Below the pieces are notes generated by a model, which saw nothing but the letters and a program-made list of their open reading frames with translations, searched no databases and was not told the DNA's origin. A DNA stretch of 64,000 nt from Cladochytrium replicatum (taxonomy: Eukaryota > Chytridiomycota > Chytridiomycetes > Cladochytriales > Cladochytriaceae): assembly GCA_025526935.1 (NCBI GenBank), contig JAHLKD010000026.1:248001-312000 (forward strand). The letters are read 5' to 3'. Below are positions 23,558 to 34,359 of the stretch, piece by piece. Made by a program: the position numbers and the translations under genes. How positions within the stretch are numbered: position 1 is the first letter of the stretch; each line of letters begins with the position of its first letter.

Positions 23558-26500
23558 TCACTTCCTCTTTCGCCCCTTTTGCTGCTTCGCCCTCCGTTTC
23601 TGAGCCTTAACTTCCTTCTTCATCCTGGGATCCACCATCTTGTACTTGCCCTTAACACCTTTCGGCCGGCCGCTAATACCACGATTTGACCCCTTTGCGA
23701 CAACGACATTCACCTTCGGTCTGGCTTTCAATCCCTTCGTCGCGTTGCGCATCATTTTGCGGATCGTCTGAAGTTTGCGGCGGTCTCCACCTTCCTCTTC
23801 CTCATTGTCTTCAAGAATACCCTGCGCCTTCTTCTGTAGCTTCTCCAACTTCTTCATGGTCCGCAACTTCTTTCGGAACTTGGCTTCCATCACTTTCTTG
23901 ATCGGCCGTGCGTTCAGTTCCTGCATCTTTGCTCGCATGATTTCGATCGCTTCTTTTGTGACAGGCATCTGCGGCTTATTGTGTCGGTTCTCGTCGTCCA
24001 TAAACCTGAAACCGAATTAATAAAACGTTGGAAACTAACTAAAGCGGGACTACGTACCACTCAGGAAGCCCTTCTGGATCATTGTATGCGTATCGGTTGA
24101 AGGACCCGTCGATCATGTCCCGCTTTCCCTTCACCGTGAGCAGGTTCTGAGCCATCGTGTACGTTTCTGCTGTAGCAATCTCAAAGCCTTCTTTGAGAAA
24201 AAAGGTAAGCTTGAACTGAAAGTTTGTAATCCATTGTCGCTCACCGTCATCTTCATCTTCCGAACCATTAAACTTCGTAACAATTGAAGTTGGCTTTCCT
24301 GTTGTCGCATCAGACTTCTTTGATTGCGTCCCGCTTTGGTTCTTCTTGGATTTAGTTTTGATGCTCTCCTCCTCGGACTCGGACTTGGAATCAAGATCGC
24401 TCATTTCCACATCGAACATGCTCTTCTCCTCTACCCTCTTCTGATGCCGGTCTTTTATGCTTGCCTTCTGCATCGCATCACCAAACACTGGGTTCTGGAA
24501 GAACAACTTTGCTTTTTTCGAAAGGGCGGGAACCTCCCCGTCATCATCTTCATCTTCATCGTCGCTCCGTTTCGAGTTAATCGCACGCTTTCGTTTGCTA
24601 GATTTTGTCTGCTCTACATCGCTATCTGAGCTGCTGTCCGAAAAGTCGTCGTCGGACCCATCACGAACCAGCTTTCCGCCTTCCTCCGCTTTTTCTTCCT
24701 TCATTTTGTTCTCCCACTCGATTCCATACCAATCCTCAAAGTCCTTCGCTGCACCTTTCTTCTCCTTTCGCGCCATCGCCTTCTTGTCTTTTTGGATCTG
24801 TCGCTCCTTGTACTCCTCGTACCTGTTCCAAAGTTAGTCAACTGACAAAACAAGAGATTGTAAACCTACAGCTCGTCAACGTCGCGCTCAAGCTCTGCAA
24901 TGCGAGCAGCGCGCTCATCATCACTGTCGCCTGCAGCATCATCTTCGTCTTCCCAATCCAGCTTTTCCTCTTGATCTTCATCTTCACTGAAATACGCTTC
25001 GTTCTCTCCTTTGCAATTGAAAAGAAATAGTAAGTACCATTGTTGGTGGGAATAAGAGGAGCAGTGGTTTACCCGGAGCCTTCCCCGGTGTCTCCTTGAC
25101 AGAGAACAAGGATTGATCTTCTTCGAAACCCATGCTGGCGCTCGCTTCGATACCAATCTCCATTGGTGTTTCCATTCCAAATCGTAATTTCATCAACTGC
25201 TTCGCCTTTCGATCCTTTGATTTTCTTTCCAAGCGCTTCGCTCGTGCCAAGAGCTCGTTCGATTCTGCAGCAATCTAAATATGTCGTCAGGCAAATACGA
25301 CAGGATCAAGCTATAATGCACACCAGCTCCGCTAGGTCGCCTTCTTCTTCCTTCTTGGCTTCCTCCAACTTTCTGGTAACTTTGTCCTGCTGTTTCTCCT
25401 CTATTCCGAGAGAAATGCGAATTTCTTGTCTCCATTTCAAAAGATCCTTGAAGTCACGCTTCCCAAGAACTCGCAAGTCTTTACAACACTGTTTGATTTC
25501 TTCTGTTGTCAGCGGGTGATTTGCATAGCTGCGTGTTTGATTAGCGTTGCCCAACAAATATTCTGATATTTGCAAACTTACACCTTCCCATCGTCATCTT
25601 GATCAAATCTAAGTTCATTCGACTTTGCAAGAACGTGGACAAAATCAGACCCCTTGATAAAGTCGGTGATACTGCGCGATTTGTGCAGGGTGTAGTCGCC
25701 GTCCTCGTAACCGTCACGATGCCTTCGCCGTTTCTGAAAAATTCATCGGTAAGTCAATCTGCACTCTGCACCGAAAAGGCTCAACCAGCTCCATTCCAAA
25801 CTACCTCAGGATGCAGAAGCTCGTTCAGCACAGCGCTTTGCTTCTCCTTAATCTTCTTCTCATCGGTCTCCACATCCGCGTTGTCATCCATTTCTTTGAA
25901 AACCCATTTCGCATCGAGGAGCTTCTCATCGATCTTTTTCGGCGCAAGGTACTCTCTGCACACAACGAAGATTTCGGCGGAAACATTTCGAGACGATTGG
26001 GGCTTCGTTGCTTCCACCTTCTTAAAGAGTTGGTGTAGAACCCACATGAGTTTGTTGTAATCTTTCGAACGGAAGACTTTGGAGACGAAGGTGCCTCCGG
26101 GGACGAGAAATTCGGTTGCGAGTTTGAGGGAGCTCAATACGAGCTCATTCTGTGTGAAGGCATCCTGCAGCCAGGAGGTACCGACATTTGGAGCACCATC
26201 GTGCAATACACTAGCGACAAAACAAAACACATCAGCGGATCGACACGGACTTCGGTGTTGTAGCTTACACGTCTGCTTTCCAAGTTTTGAGTTCCTTCTT
26301 AAGCGATGATCTGCACTTTGCAGTTGTGATATCTTCCACCAAAGTGACGACCCCGGGAATTGGCTTGATGGGATTCAAATCGAGACCAACGACGATGCTC
26401 TGTCGTGGCATATACTTTGCTGCGACTTGCAACCTAAAGCACAGTTAGAAACTCAAGAATCAGGACAAGAAACATCAACAACTAACCAACCACCAGGAGC

Positions 26501-26663
26501 AGCACACAAGTCGATGAGACATTTTGAGCGTTCGAGAAAGTTGTACTTTCGGTTGAGCTGAATCAGCTTGAATGCGGAACGGGCTCTGTAGCCCTGTTCT
26601 TTGGCCATGTGGTAGTACTTGTCCAAGCGGCCCTTGGCATGTTTCTTCGTGATGCGAGCCATG
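23558..26663 (-). CDS. SPB1: Spb1-type 27S pre-rRNA 2'-O-methyltransferase (FTSJ3)
   Basis: Nucleolar methyltransferase that modifies the A-loop of the large-subunit rRNA (U2921/G2922 in yeast) during 60S assembly. The N-terminal FtsJ domain starts at [20 protein letters not shown] with SAM motif [27 protein letters not shown] and [17 protein letters not shown]. The middle DUF3381 region, with long charged coiled coils, lies at 25.3-25.9 kb. The C-terminal Spb1 domain at 24.1 kb has [17 protein letters not shown], and the end is a Lys/Arg-rich nucleolar tail ([19 protein letters not shown]). The start at 26663 is chosen over an upstream in-frame codon because the family begins with this short basic segment. 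The start lies 61 bp from the divergent phosphatase start. Confidence 0.95.
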
Positions 26664-26724
26664 GCTGTTTCGTATCCAAGTAGGGACACCCAACAACAAC
26701 CCGTCAGAAAATATCTGTGGCTTA
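26664..26724. promoter_or_regulatory. 61-bp shared promoter between SPB1 and the first phosphatase
   Basis: The start codons of SPB1 (minus) and the first dual-specificity phosphatase (plus) are only 61 bp apart, so their 5' control sequences must overlap or extend into each other's coding regions. No classical TATA box is evident. If translation of the phosphatase starts at the internal ATG at 26788 ([14 protein letters not shown]), the gap grows to about 125 bp. Confidence 0.5.
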
Positions 26725-27513
26725 ATGTCCAAACTTCAACAAATTATTTTAAATTCCGTTCTGAGGCAGCAGGGGAGGTCGACGGACATGGATCAGATCA
26801 TCGCTGACTTTCTCTGGCTGGGCTCGCTCGGGGCTGCTGCAAATGCAGACCTGCTGAACACGTTGGGCATCACACATGTCGTGAATATTTGCGGACTTGG
26901 ACCCTCCAGTAGCTTCTTCGACAATGCAAACGACAGCTCTCAGAAAAGTGTAGCAGTGGAATCTGATGACGAAAACGAGCCTGAGGCTGGATACAGTCGG
27001 ACTCCTGATGGCGTACAAGCAATCGCTCTTGCTAAATCACGCAACATTCAATATCTTCGGATACAGCTTCAAGACGTCAACAACGCTCCCATTCATGAGT
27101 ACTTCACAAATGTGACTGCCTTCATAGATGACGCACTAAGTCTTCGCCTGCGTAGCGGAATCACCTCACTCACTCCAATCGCAAATAACGCAGTACCGCT
27201 GAAGTTTGAAGTGGGTCTTCTAGAAGATGGCCCACGGGTTCTTGTTCACTGTCATGCTGGAGTGTCGCGATCTTCCACGCTGGTGATTGCGCATTTGATG
27301 ACCAGTCGATACTTTGGTCTTGACCTTCCTGACGCACTGGAGTTGGTGCAACAACTGCGACCAGTCGTCTGCCCGAATCCTGGGTTCTATGGGAAGTTGT
27401 TTCAGCTCCAGAAAAGCAAGTGGAATGACGATGAGAGAGCTCAAAAGTGGGAACTAATGGTGCGGATGCTACGGAACCAGATCCCCTTCACTGTTTTAAA
27501 ACCATATCTTTGA
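26725..27513 (+). CDS. Atypical dual-specificity protein phosphatase, copy 1
   Basis: Single-exon protein of 262 residues. [20 protein letters not shown] and [11 protein letters not shown] are the usual start of the DSP fold. The catalytic P-loop is [19 protein letters not shown] (HCxAGxSRS), followed by [20 protein letters not shown] candidate general-acid Asp lies in [13 protein letters not shown]. It differs from typical small DSPs by an acidic insert after the first conserved segment and another before the P-loop, so the domain is longer than usual. The family dephosphorylates pSer/pThr and pTyr, often on MAP kinases; the substrate here is unknown. A paralogue follows 129 bp downstream on the same strand. 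Confidence 0.9.
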   Translation: MSKLQQIILNSVLRQQGRSTDMDQIIADFLWLGSLGAAANADLLNTLGITHVVNICGLGPSSSFFDNANDSSQKSVAVESDDENEPEAGYSRTPDGVQAIALAKSRNIQYLRIQLQDVNNAPIHEYFTNVTAFIDDALSLRLRSGITSLTPIANNAVPLKFEVGLLEDGPRVLVHCHAGVSRSSTLVIAHLMTSRYFGLDLPDALELVQQLRPVVCPNPGFYGKLFQLQKSKWNDDERAQKWELMVRMLRNQIPFTVLKPYL

Positions 27514-27642
27514 ACTCCGAGCCACTTCTATTTACACTATTTACCGCTGTGTATCCTACCAACTTTTAATTCATTCAACGAAAAACCAATTTTTTGTGGC
27601 TTTTTTAAAAGAGCAGCAACTTGGACCGACAACGAATACACA

Positions 27643-28482
27643 ATGCGACCTCAGATTCCAAAATCCGCTTTCCGGGCGCTGATGTACCGAAAGAAGCAGT
27701 CCGACGATATGAACGAGATCATCTCAGACTTTCTGTGGCTAGGCTCTCTTGCATGCGCGGCGAATGCCGCACTACTCAATGAGTTTGGCATATCCCACAT
27801 CGTGAACATCTGTGGGATGGGTCCCAACAGCTGCATTTTTGCCGACAATGGAGATTCCGGCGTGATGGAAGATGCCAGCGTGGAAGGCGAAGATGGGCCA
27901 TCATTGGAACTGCAAGAGGCGGTTGCACTTGCACGATCGCGAAACATAGTGTATCTGCGACTCGACCTGGAGGACGTCAACGAAGCCCCTATAGACGAGC
28001 ACTTTCCGGCCGTAACAAAGCTGATCGACGACGCACTATGTCGGAGGGTGAATGGGGTCGATCGGCCCTTATCGCTATTGAACGACGACGGACCCCTCCG
28101 ATTTTCGGACAAACTTTCAGCAGATGGACCGAAAGTCCTCGTCCATTGTGCGGCTGGAGTATCAAGATCTGCGACGTTGGTTCTTGCATATTTGATATCG
28201 AGTCGATACTTCGCTCTTGAGCTGCCAGAAGCATTGGATTTGGTCAAGAAGCAACGTCCCATTGTCTGCCCAAATTCTGGTTTCTATCAAAAGCTGGTTG
28301 AGCTTCAACTCAATCAATGGCCGAAAGATCAGAAGAACGGAAAGTGGGAGAAGATGCTCCCAGTCTTAAGAGAGAAGGTCCCTCTTAATCCCAACTACGT
28401 AGAGTTACTGGAACGCAGTACGGAGTCGAATGTATTGGGTAAAGCTTTGTCCCTCATCGGCTCTTGGTTGGGACGGCCATGA
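27643..28482 (+). CDS. Atypical dual-specificity protein phosphatase, copy 2
   Basis: Single-exon protein of 279 residues, clearly a tandem duplicate of the previous gene. [33 protein letters not shown] and VHCAAGVSRSATLVLAYLI line up with copy 1, including the two acidic inserts. The catalytic Cys and Arg are intact and LDLEDVNEAPIDEHF holds the candidate acid. It carries a C-terminal extension of about 25 residues (LLERSTESNVLGKALSLIGS) that copy 1 lacks. Both copies look functional, so the pair has probably been retained for different substrates or timing. Confidence 0.9.
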   Translation: MRPQIPKSAFRALMYRKKQSDDMNEIISDFLWLGSLACAANAALLNEFGISHIVNICGMGPNSCIFADNGDSGVMEDASVEGEDGPSLELQEAVALARSRNIVYLRLDLEDVNEAPIDEHFPAVTKLIDDALCRRVNGVDRPLSLLNDDGPLRFSDKLSADGPKVLVHCAAGVSRSATLVLAYLISSRYFALELPEALDLVKKQRPIVCPNSGFYQKLVELQLNQWPKDQKNGKWEKMLPVLREKVPLNPNYVELLERSTESNVLGKALSLIGSWLGRP

Positions 28483-28918
28483 ATTCCTGTAAAATGAATG
28501 CGATATGATTGCACTCTTGAATAATCAAATCCATCAGACTGGCAAATTGGCTAATGAAGGTCCGAGATAGGATCAGCAGCATAAACTATCACCATTTCAG
28601 CGGGCCAAATTACGTCACATAATCATTGTTTCACAAGCCCAACGCCGCCCATCCTTGTATTGCTGGAACGCCTAGAATCCCAAGATCAGCAAGCAATATA
28701 TAAAGATCATGGTATCACGTACAAAGGAACCAGTCCCCAACATTGCACCGAACATCTTGAGGTCGTTTGCATCCGCAACTTGTTGGGCTATCGTTTCAAT
28801 CTTCAGTAGCTAGGGACCATTAATAGATGAGCTGAGAGGTTACCTTGCTACACATTCTTGCGTCGCAAGGCACAGATATCCATTGCAAACTGCAACATAA
28901 TCGTAATCTATGTCACGT
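28483..28918. other. Intergenic stretch
   Basis: About 430 bp between the 3' ends of phosphatase copy 2 (plus) and the unknown membrane protein (minus). It serves as a shared 3' region. I see no ORF, RNA or repeat of note. Confidence 0.6.
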
Positions 28919-29614
28919 TTATGAATGCTTCTGTTCGGTCATACCCCCTTGTCCATGTTCCTGCTGCTGGTTTCCCGAGCTCGAATCACCACCCGAGCCT
29001 CCATTTTGTTGCTGTCCTCCTCCTCCAAAGAAATCACTGAAGCCGAAAGCGGCAACGCCATGCCGGACAGATGGATCCCATCCCGGGGCGAAGAAGAGCA
29101 TGAACGTGAAAATGAGGATGATTGTTGAGGAAGACTGAACTGGGATCTGGAAGCGGTTGACCAAACGGCGGACATTAACCCACTCCAGAACTGTTTCAAG
29201 CAAGCAGCAACGGTTAAATATTGGAAAAGATGGCGGTAAATGATTATGGAATTAACAGACTCGTTCGCGACATTCGAATCCGAGTTTGAAGTTTGAAAAA
29301 GGATTTTTCAAACTTCGGGAGGATCGAGACAAAACCGATAGGTGGAGCATGTTGGCTAAGTTTTTAGTTATTTTTAGTGTTATAGGATAAATATAGAGGT
29401 CCGCAAGGTATACAAATGAAGTTAAATTGGCGCCGGACCGTGCGATCAGTTCTTCCCGATTTTGTGCATATCTTAGGCCTAGCCCCAAGGAATTCATGAT
29501 CGTAAAAACATTTGACCTCGAAATAGCGCATGCCTTCGATGTTTCAGGGAGAAAAGTGCTCGATTTAGCAGGCAGAAAGAGTCTGTTCCAATCTTCCAAA
29601 TCTTGGAGAAACAT
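28919..29614 (-). CDS. Unknown protein with one C-terminal membrane segment
   Basis: Two exons (29257-29614 and 28919-29190) join in frame across a GT-AG intron at 29191-29256 to give about 209 residues. The N-terminal half contains NREELIARSGANLTSF. A hydrophobic segment (TIILIFTFMLFFAPGW) follows the splice join, and a Gly/Gln/Ser-rich tail (GGGGQQQNGGSGG) ends the protein. I do not recognise the family. The first ATG at 29614 would lie only 26 bp from the divergent receptor gene. An internal ATG at 29497 (MNSLGLGLRYAQ) is a plausible alternative. A further intron could begin at GTATACC near 29.41 kb. Confidence 0.5.
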
Positions 29615-29640
29615 ATATAAAAGGCATTGGTTATCTCAAT

Positions 29641-31598
29641 ATGAAGTCAAAAGCTGTTTCAAAAATGCAAGCATCGTCGAGTATCCAGGAGGGCGACACT
29701 GTGAAGGTTGCGGTGGGAGATCTCGCAACTACAGGAACAACAAAAGAGACTAAAACTGGCAGCTTTTCACTTCCGTTGTCTGTTGCCATCCTGTCGTTGC
29801 TCATTCCAGCGTTATGTCTCACAGTGATCCCGGTAGGTATGTTCTGCAGCATAATTTTCCCTTTCTGATGAATGAGGTAAATTCCAGTCCTCGGCGCTTT
29901 TGCTGAATGCAATGGCTTCTTCGAATGACATTCTTGTCGGCAAGGTTTTGAACGTGAGTATGACGGAAAAACTAAACGGTCACTCTCACATCCATTCAAT
30001 AAAAGAGCGTTGTTGATCATGTGAACATTCAAGTTACATCGATCCTCAATAGTACAGCTGGGCTGGTTTTATCTTCTCTCCAATCCCCATCCGTTTTTGA
30101 CACCGTGACCAAAAGCACCAACTTTACCACTGATACACGACTCAATTTATGGATGAACAGTCTTCTCAACCAATCAACAATACCTCAACCGAGTCTCAGT
30201 CAGTAGTGTAACATATCTAGAGGTGATCACGGTCTGAACTATGTGCTCCAGTCTTCTGCCAGCGCAAGAATCTCAACAACGACGCTCCGGTAGATGCATC
30301 GAGCGATACGCGTGTGAATGTCTGGTGGTCCCCCAACAATATGTACTGGTGCAATTATCAGAACTACACTCACTGTTCTATGGCCCCTTTTAACTCCAGT
30401 ACTGGTGTTGTTGGTATGCTCCCCATCGACGGTCATTAATGTTCAACTAACATTTCCTTAGTGACTACTGTTACCCACCCATATATCAAGCCTTTCATGG
30501 TAAACAATGCATTCACTTGTGCTGTGCAGGCATCCTGCCCGAAGTCGGGTGGAATATGGAAGGCTGAGCTCGTATCTAGTTCCCTGTTCCTCACATACGG
30601 TACGAAACGGTGATATAGAGACTTTTAAATGAGGTTCAACATTTTGTTTATGCTAGCGGCGTGCGCTCCACCGGTCACACAGTATGGTTCCACCCCTCCT
30701 TATTCCACAAGTTTTCCTATCATTGCTGGGGATCTGGTGTGTGCAGTGTCTCCAAGCGCGAAATTCCCAACTAAACATGGTGGCAGATTACGGGAATTTT
30801 CTTCAAGCTTGCCCCATCCCAAAACTCAAGGCTGTTCTTGATCAATAGCGTAGGGGAACTATTAGCAGCCAACGCCGTAAGCTCCGTCGCAAACGCCGCA
30901 AAGAATTTCGGTAAGTTGGGCGTTTGCATTCCCTCTCATGCAGCGTATCTCACCTTTGAACGAAGTAATGGCAACGGATGCCAACGATACATCGACTGCT
31001 CAACTGGCCCAGGACATAAATCAGAGAACGGCTAATTTTTCCTCAATTAATACCATCACCGGATCACTGATCCAAACTACAATTACCGGGGAGGATTGGA
31101 CATACTCCGTTAGGATGCTCCAAGTGCAGTCTTCCGTTTCCATGTACCTCGTCGCAGCAATCCCGCGCCAAGACTTTTTCAGTGCTATAGACAGTGCGCA
31201 GCGCACTTCTATTACGGTCACCATAGTCTTCGCCGCCGTGTCGATGATTGTTGTCATCATTGTCATCATCGGAATAACGCTTCCTGTGCGGACGCTAACG
31301 GCCGAGATGAGCAAAGTGGCAACCTTTGATTTCTCGATGCTTGAAAGAGGCTTCTTTGTGGAAAACAGCGTGTTTACGGAGATTAGGAATATGCAACGCA
31401 CCTTCAACACGCTTGTCAAAGCTTTGTAAGTGTTATTGAACAGTTTGGGACCTTATTCTCACCGGACCCTAATCTCACCATTCTCTTTGAATCATTGTTG
31501 CGTGAAGTGCCGGCGCTATTTCTAGGAACAAAGGATTGACGAACAACACTTCGAGCATGGCTTTGTCGAGTTCTCAGCATGGCAGGGGAACCAGATAG
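29641..31598 (+). CDS. Stand-alone dCache-type membrane receptor with HAMP-like linker, no output domain
   Basis: I join about eight exons: 29641 to about 29831, then segments near 29.89, 30.01-30.20, 30.27-30.41, 30.46-30.59, 30.66-30.73, 30.79-30.91, 30.96-31.43 and 31.51-31.60 kb. All joins use GT/AG and keep frame. The product has a short cytoplasmic N-terminus and a first membrane segment (PLSVAILSLLIPALCLTVIP). A large Asn/Thr/Ser-rich extracellular region follows, with conserved Trp and Cys (VNVWWSPNNMYWCNY, SGGIWKAELV, LFLINSVGELLAANAVSS). A second membrane helix (TVTIVFAAVSMIVVIIVIIG) is followed by a HAMP-like stretch (LPVRTLTAEMSKVATFDF) and a short tail. This matches the sensor half of zoosporic-fungal adenylate/guanylate cyclases, but the reading ends at TAG 31596-31598 with no catalytic domain. 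The ligand is unknown. Confidence 0.68.
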
Positions 31599-32404
31599 AC
31601 ATACCTGCCCCCACGCAAATTTATGTGTCTAATGTTCATTTGGTTTGTCGGACATCCATTCCAGCAAGGATAAAATATAGAACATACAAACGCCGATAAC
31701 AGTGGGTTATGGATAAGGCTAAAGAGTTGTAACAAATCTCAAGACGAATGTGCTTATTGCTTCGTTTGTCCACGTCCCTTAAACATTCATTCGGATCGCT
31801 CCCACGGAATAGTGCCGAAGAGAAAACAATCGTTGACTCTGCACCGCTTACAGCGCGTAGAGAGCTTCTTGCTTAGTTAATAATAATTTCTCATTTTTGT
31901 GTGCGTTCGGAAACATGAATTTGGTGTCGGGGACATAATCCACACAAAACATGTAGTCAAATCACTACTGGTGATATATTGTATGGGACATAGACTTGTG
32001 TGACAATGGTGTTTACGAGAGAAAATCCTGAGCTTAAATATTGATAAGAAAGATCCTGATCTTACCGGATGCGGGTTATTCACATCCGAGCTCATACCGA
32101 TATGGTTGCGATCCCATCTTTCGTCAGCTCTGAATGGCGTCATCATAATTCCTGCAAGGTAAGAGATCGATAAATGAGAGAAGTCTGATACTTGCGTGTT
32201 AACCACCTCCCTACAAATCGTATGTGTTCGAGTAAAGTCTTGTTTTGACCTGTAAGTAATGCCCTGCTTTCCCTCGAATCGGTGGGAGTTTGCGGCCCTC
32301 TGAGCTGACGTTGACGATGCGCGAGGGAGCTGATCGTTAGATTACGGGGAGAAGTGTTGTTGTGATTGCAAAGTGGCCATTCAAACGACTCTGATCGGGT
32401 TAAC
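31599..32404. other. Intergenic stretch downstream of the receptor
   Basis: About 800 bp with only short ORFs on both strands (longest about 109 codons, minus, 31877-32206, no family resemblance). In particular I see no nucleotide-cyclase, kinase or GGDEF-type motif here that could supply the missing output domain of the upstream receptor. Confidence 0.55.
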
Positions 32405-32736
32405 TTCTGTCCACGAAAATGGTCCCAGAGCGTTCATCACGAATACATTCTCCACTAGACTGCCATTGTGACCGGGGAAACACTGGCATTGGGTTGACAA
32501 AAGGTAAGGCTCTTCTAAGCAAACACGCGAAGGTATATCTCCCCGCTCACAGCCCTACGTGTGCCAAAGCAGCCCTGGATGAGATCAAGAAGGAGATCCG
32601 GAATGCAAAGATCGAATTTATGCAGCTAGATTTGGGCGATTTGAAGCATGTCAAAGAAGCTGCCATCAAGTTTGTTCAGAGCGGTGAGCGTTTGCATATT
32701 CTAATCAACAATGTGGCCAACCTCAATTATGAGTAA
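32405..32736 (+). pseudogene. Truncated short-chain dehydrogenase/reductase remnant
   Basis: The N-terminal Rossmann half of an SDR of the retinol-dehydrogenase/WW-oxidoreductase-like type. GNTGIGL (cofactor-binding TGxxxGIG), then KALLSKHAKVYLPAHSPT, FMQLDLGDLKHVKEAAIKF and LHILINNVANLNYE. The strand before the glycine motif (TAIVTG) is in a different frame, so there is a frameshift near 32471-32478. The sequence stops right after the NNAG-equivalent (NNVAN), with no YxxxK active site in the following 370 bp. Loss of the catalytic half and the frameshift make it a dead fragment. Confidence 0.78.
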
Positions 32737-33113
32737 AGCAAACGCTGAACTTGCCCCGATCTAACAAGCATTTATCCCCGTGTTTCGTCGGTTTCTTCTA
32801 ACCCCTCAGCAAGGAGCTCTTACGCAGCTTTACGCAGCGACGTCGCCTGAAATCGAGACGAAAAATTAGCAAGGGCGGTATTTCGTTCCATTCGGAAACT
32901 TATTGGGGTCCTCTATCCGAAAGCAAGGAGCTTCAAGAAAATTGTGGAAGTTTCAGAGGATTTGGTTCCGGAAAAGCTTACTTATTAGTTTTCGTTGTAG
33001 TTCAATGGTTTAAGCAATGTGTTGTTAACTCTTTTGTCTCTATGGAGTTCTCGGTGTTTTCTATCTTTTTTGCGCGTCTACGAGTTTTGCAAGAACCTAA
33101 TATCATGCCCTCA
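32737..33113. other. Intergenic stretch
   Basis: About 380 bp between the SDR remnant and the HDHD2 3' end. It would have held the rest of the SDR, but I find no recognisable SDR motif in it. Confidence 0.55.
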
Positions 33114-33970
33114 CTAGGCGAATCGGCTCAGGATTGATTCCACAGCAGTAGAGAAGTCATTCACTACATGGACCTTCTCCGAAAGCATGGTATCGCCCGT
33201 CACTCTGTAGTCATCGCCAGGCCTGTACTTCCCAGTTTTCACCAAATAGCCTGCCAAAAACCCCATCGATAATGCACCTCCAACATCGTCTCTAGCATCG
33301 TCACCGATCATAATCGCGTCCTTTGGATCTGCGTTCAAGCTTTCGAGCGCGATTCGGAAGAACGATGGCTCAGGTTTTCCAACAAGCTGTGCCGTGACCC
33401 CTGACGCCAGCCTGAATTATCAGAAGACAATGTTCAGCATTAGTCCACTGGTAGAACGGTCAAGCGGCCTTACTCCAGTCCCGCAACAAAGGGTCCAGGT
33501 CCAAGAGCAAGCCCATCCTTTCGTTCAAAGTACCGCCCCTTGTGAATCGCAATGAACCGTCCGCCATCTTTCAAGATCCGAAATGCTTCCGTCATTCGGT
33601 CATAATTGAAATGGGTGGGACTCAATCCAATGACAACAGCGTTCTTGTGAGTTCCTTCAATGAGTGATCGGCAGTCAGCAAACTCTTCGAGCCCAGCATC
33701 TTCCAAGAACATCAACGGGTTGAGATTTTCCTTGATTATGAGTTTTTTGGCAGCTGTGAGTGATGTGAACATTTCTTCTGGCTCAATTCGAAATCCTATT
33801 GCTCGCAATTTGGCAAGCAATCTCCGGCTTGACTCCTTTGTAGTGTTTGTGACGAATCGAAAAAGAAGCCCGGAACCCCGCAGTCTATCCAGTGCTGCCA
33901 CTGCTCCGGGTGTTGGCTCGTCTTCAACATGCAGTGTGCCAGACAAATCGATCAAGATGACTGGCTTCAT
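33114..33970 (-). CDS. HDHD2: HAD-superfamily phosphatase, HDHD2-like
   Basis: Two exons split by an intron at about 33.41-33.47 kb. It matches HDHD2 (related to LHPP): [20 protein letters not shown] carries HAD motif I as DLSGT, with Ser where most HAD enzymes have the second Asp, as is normal in HDHD2. [14 protein letters not shown] is motif [12 protein letters not shown]-type text and [16 protein letters not shown] form the cap region. GKPEPSFF holds motif III Lys, and [19 protein letters not shown] is motif IV. The start is taken at [12 protein letters not shown] (33970) because the reading upstream has no ATG. Physiological substrate is not established for the family. Confidence 0.92.
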
Positions 33971-33991
33971 TTGGGGACACGAACTTTTCAA

Positions 33992-34359
33992 TACGAGGTC
34001 GTTAATGTTTTATGACAAAAGACAAGAAAACTGGAAAAAGAAAAGGCGGACAATACTTCCGTGTAAGGAGTACATTAGTTGCCATGAATGTGGAAAGAAA
34101 TATCCATCTGAATTTGAAAGAAAAAAGTAGGTGGAATGAGGACGGCTGTCGGTCTCGCCGCGCATTGGAGATCGGGGCAGAAAGATGAAAGTGTCCGACG
34201 GAGTTAGATATCGAGCATAAGGAAAGAAAAAGCGAACAAAGTATCATTTCATTTGAGAGAGAGACCAAGATTACTTCCATGAGGTAAAAAGCCATCGAGG
34301 TGGTGGTGGAGGCACCGCTGTGACAGCCATTGGACAACCGCAGCCCCGCACTTCAACAT
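33992..34359. other. Intergenic stretch
   Basis: About 370 bp between the HDHD2 start and the SEC16 stop, both on the minus strand. It should contain the HDHD2 promoter and the SEC16 3' UTR. A GA-rich tract (34.22-34.27 kb) is the only compositional feature. Confidence 0.55.

Noticed and set aside
27651-28262. 203-codon minus-strand ORF opposite phosphatase copy 2
   Set aside because: Antisense shadow of a GC-balanced coding exon; the sense strand holds an intact catalytic domain.
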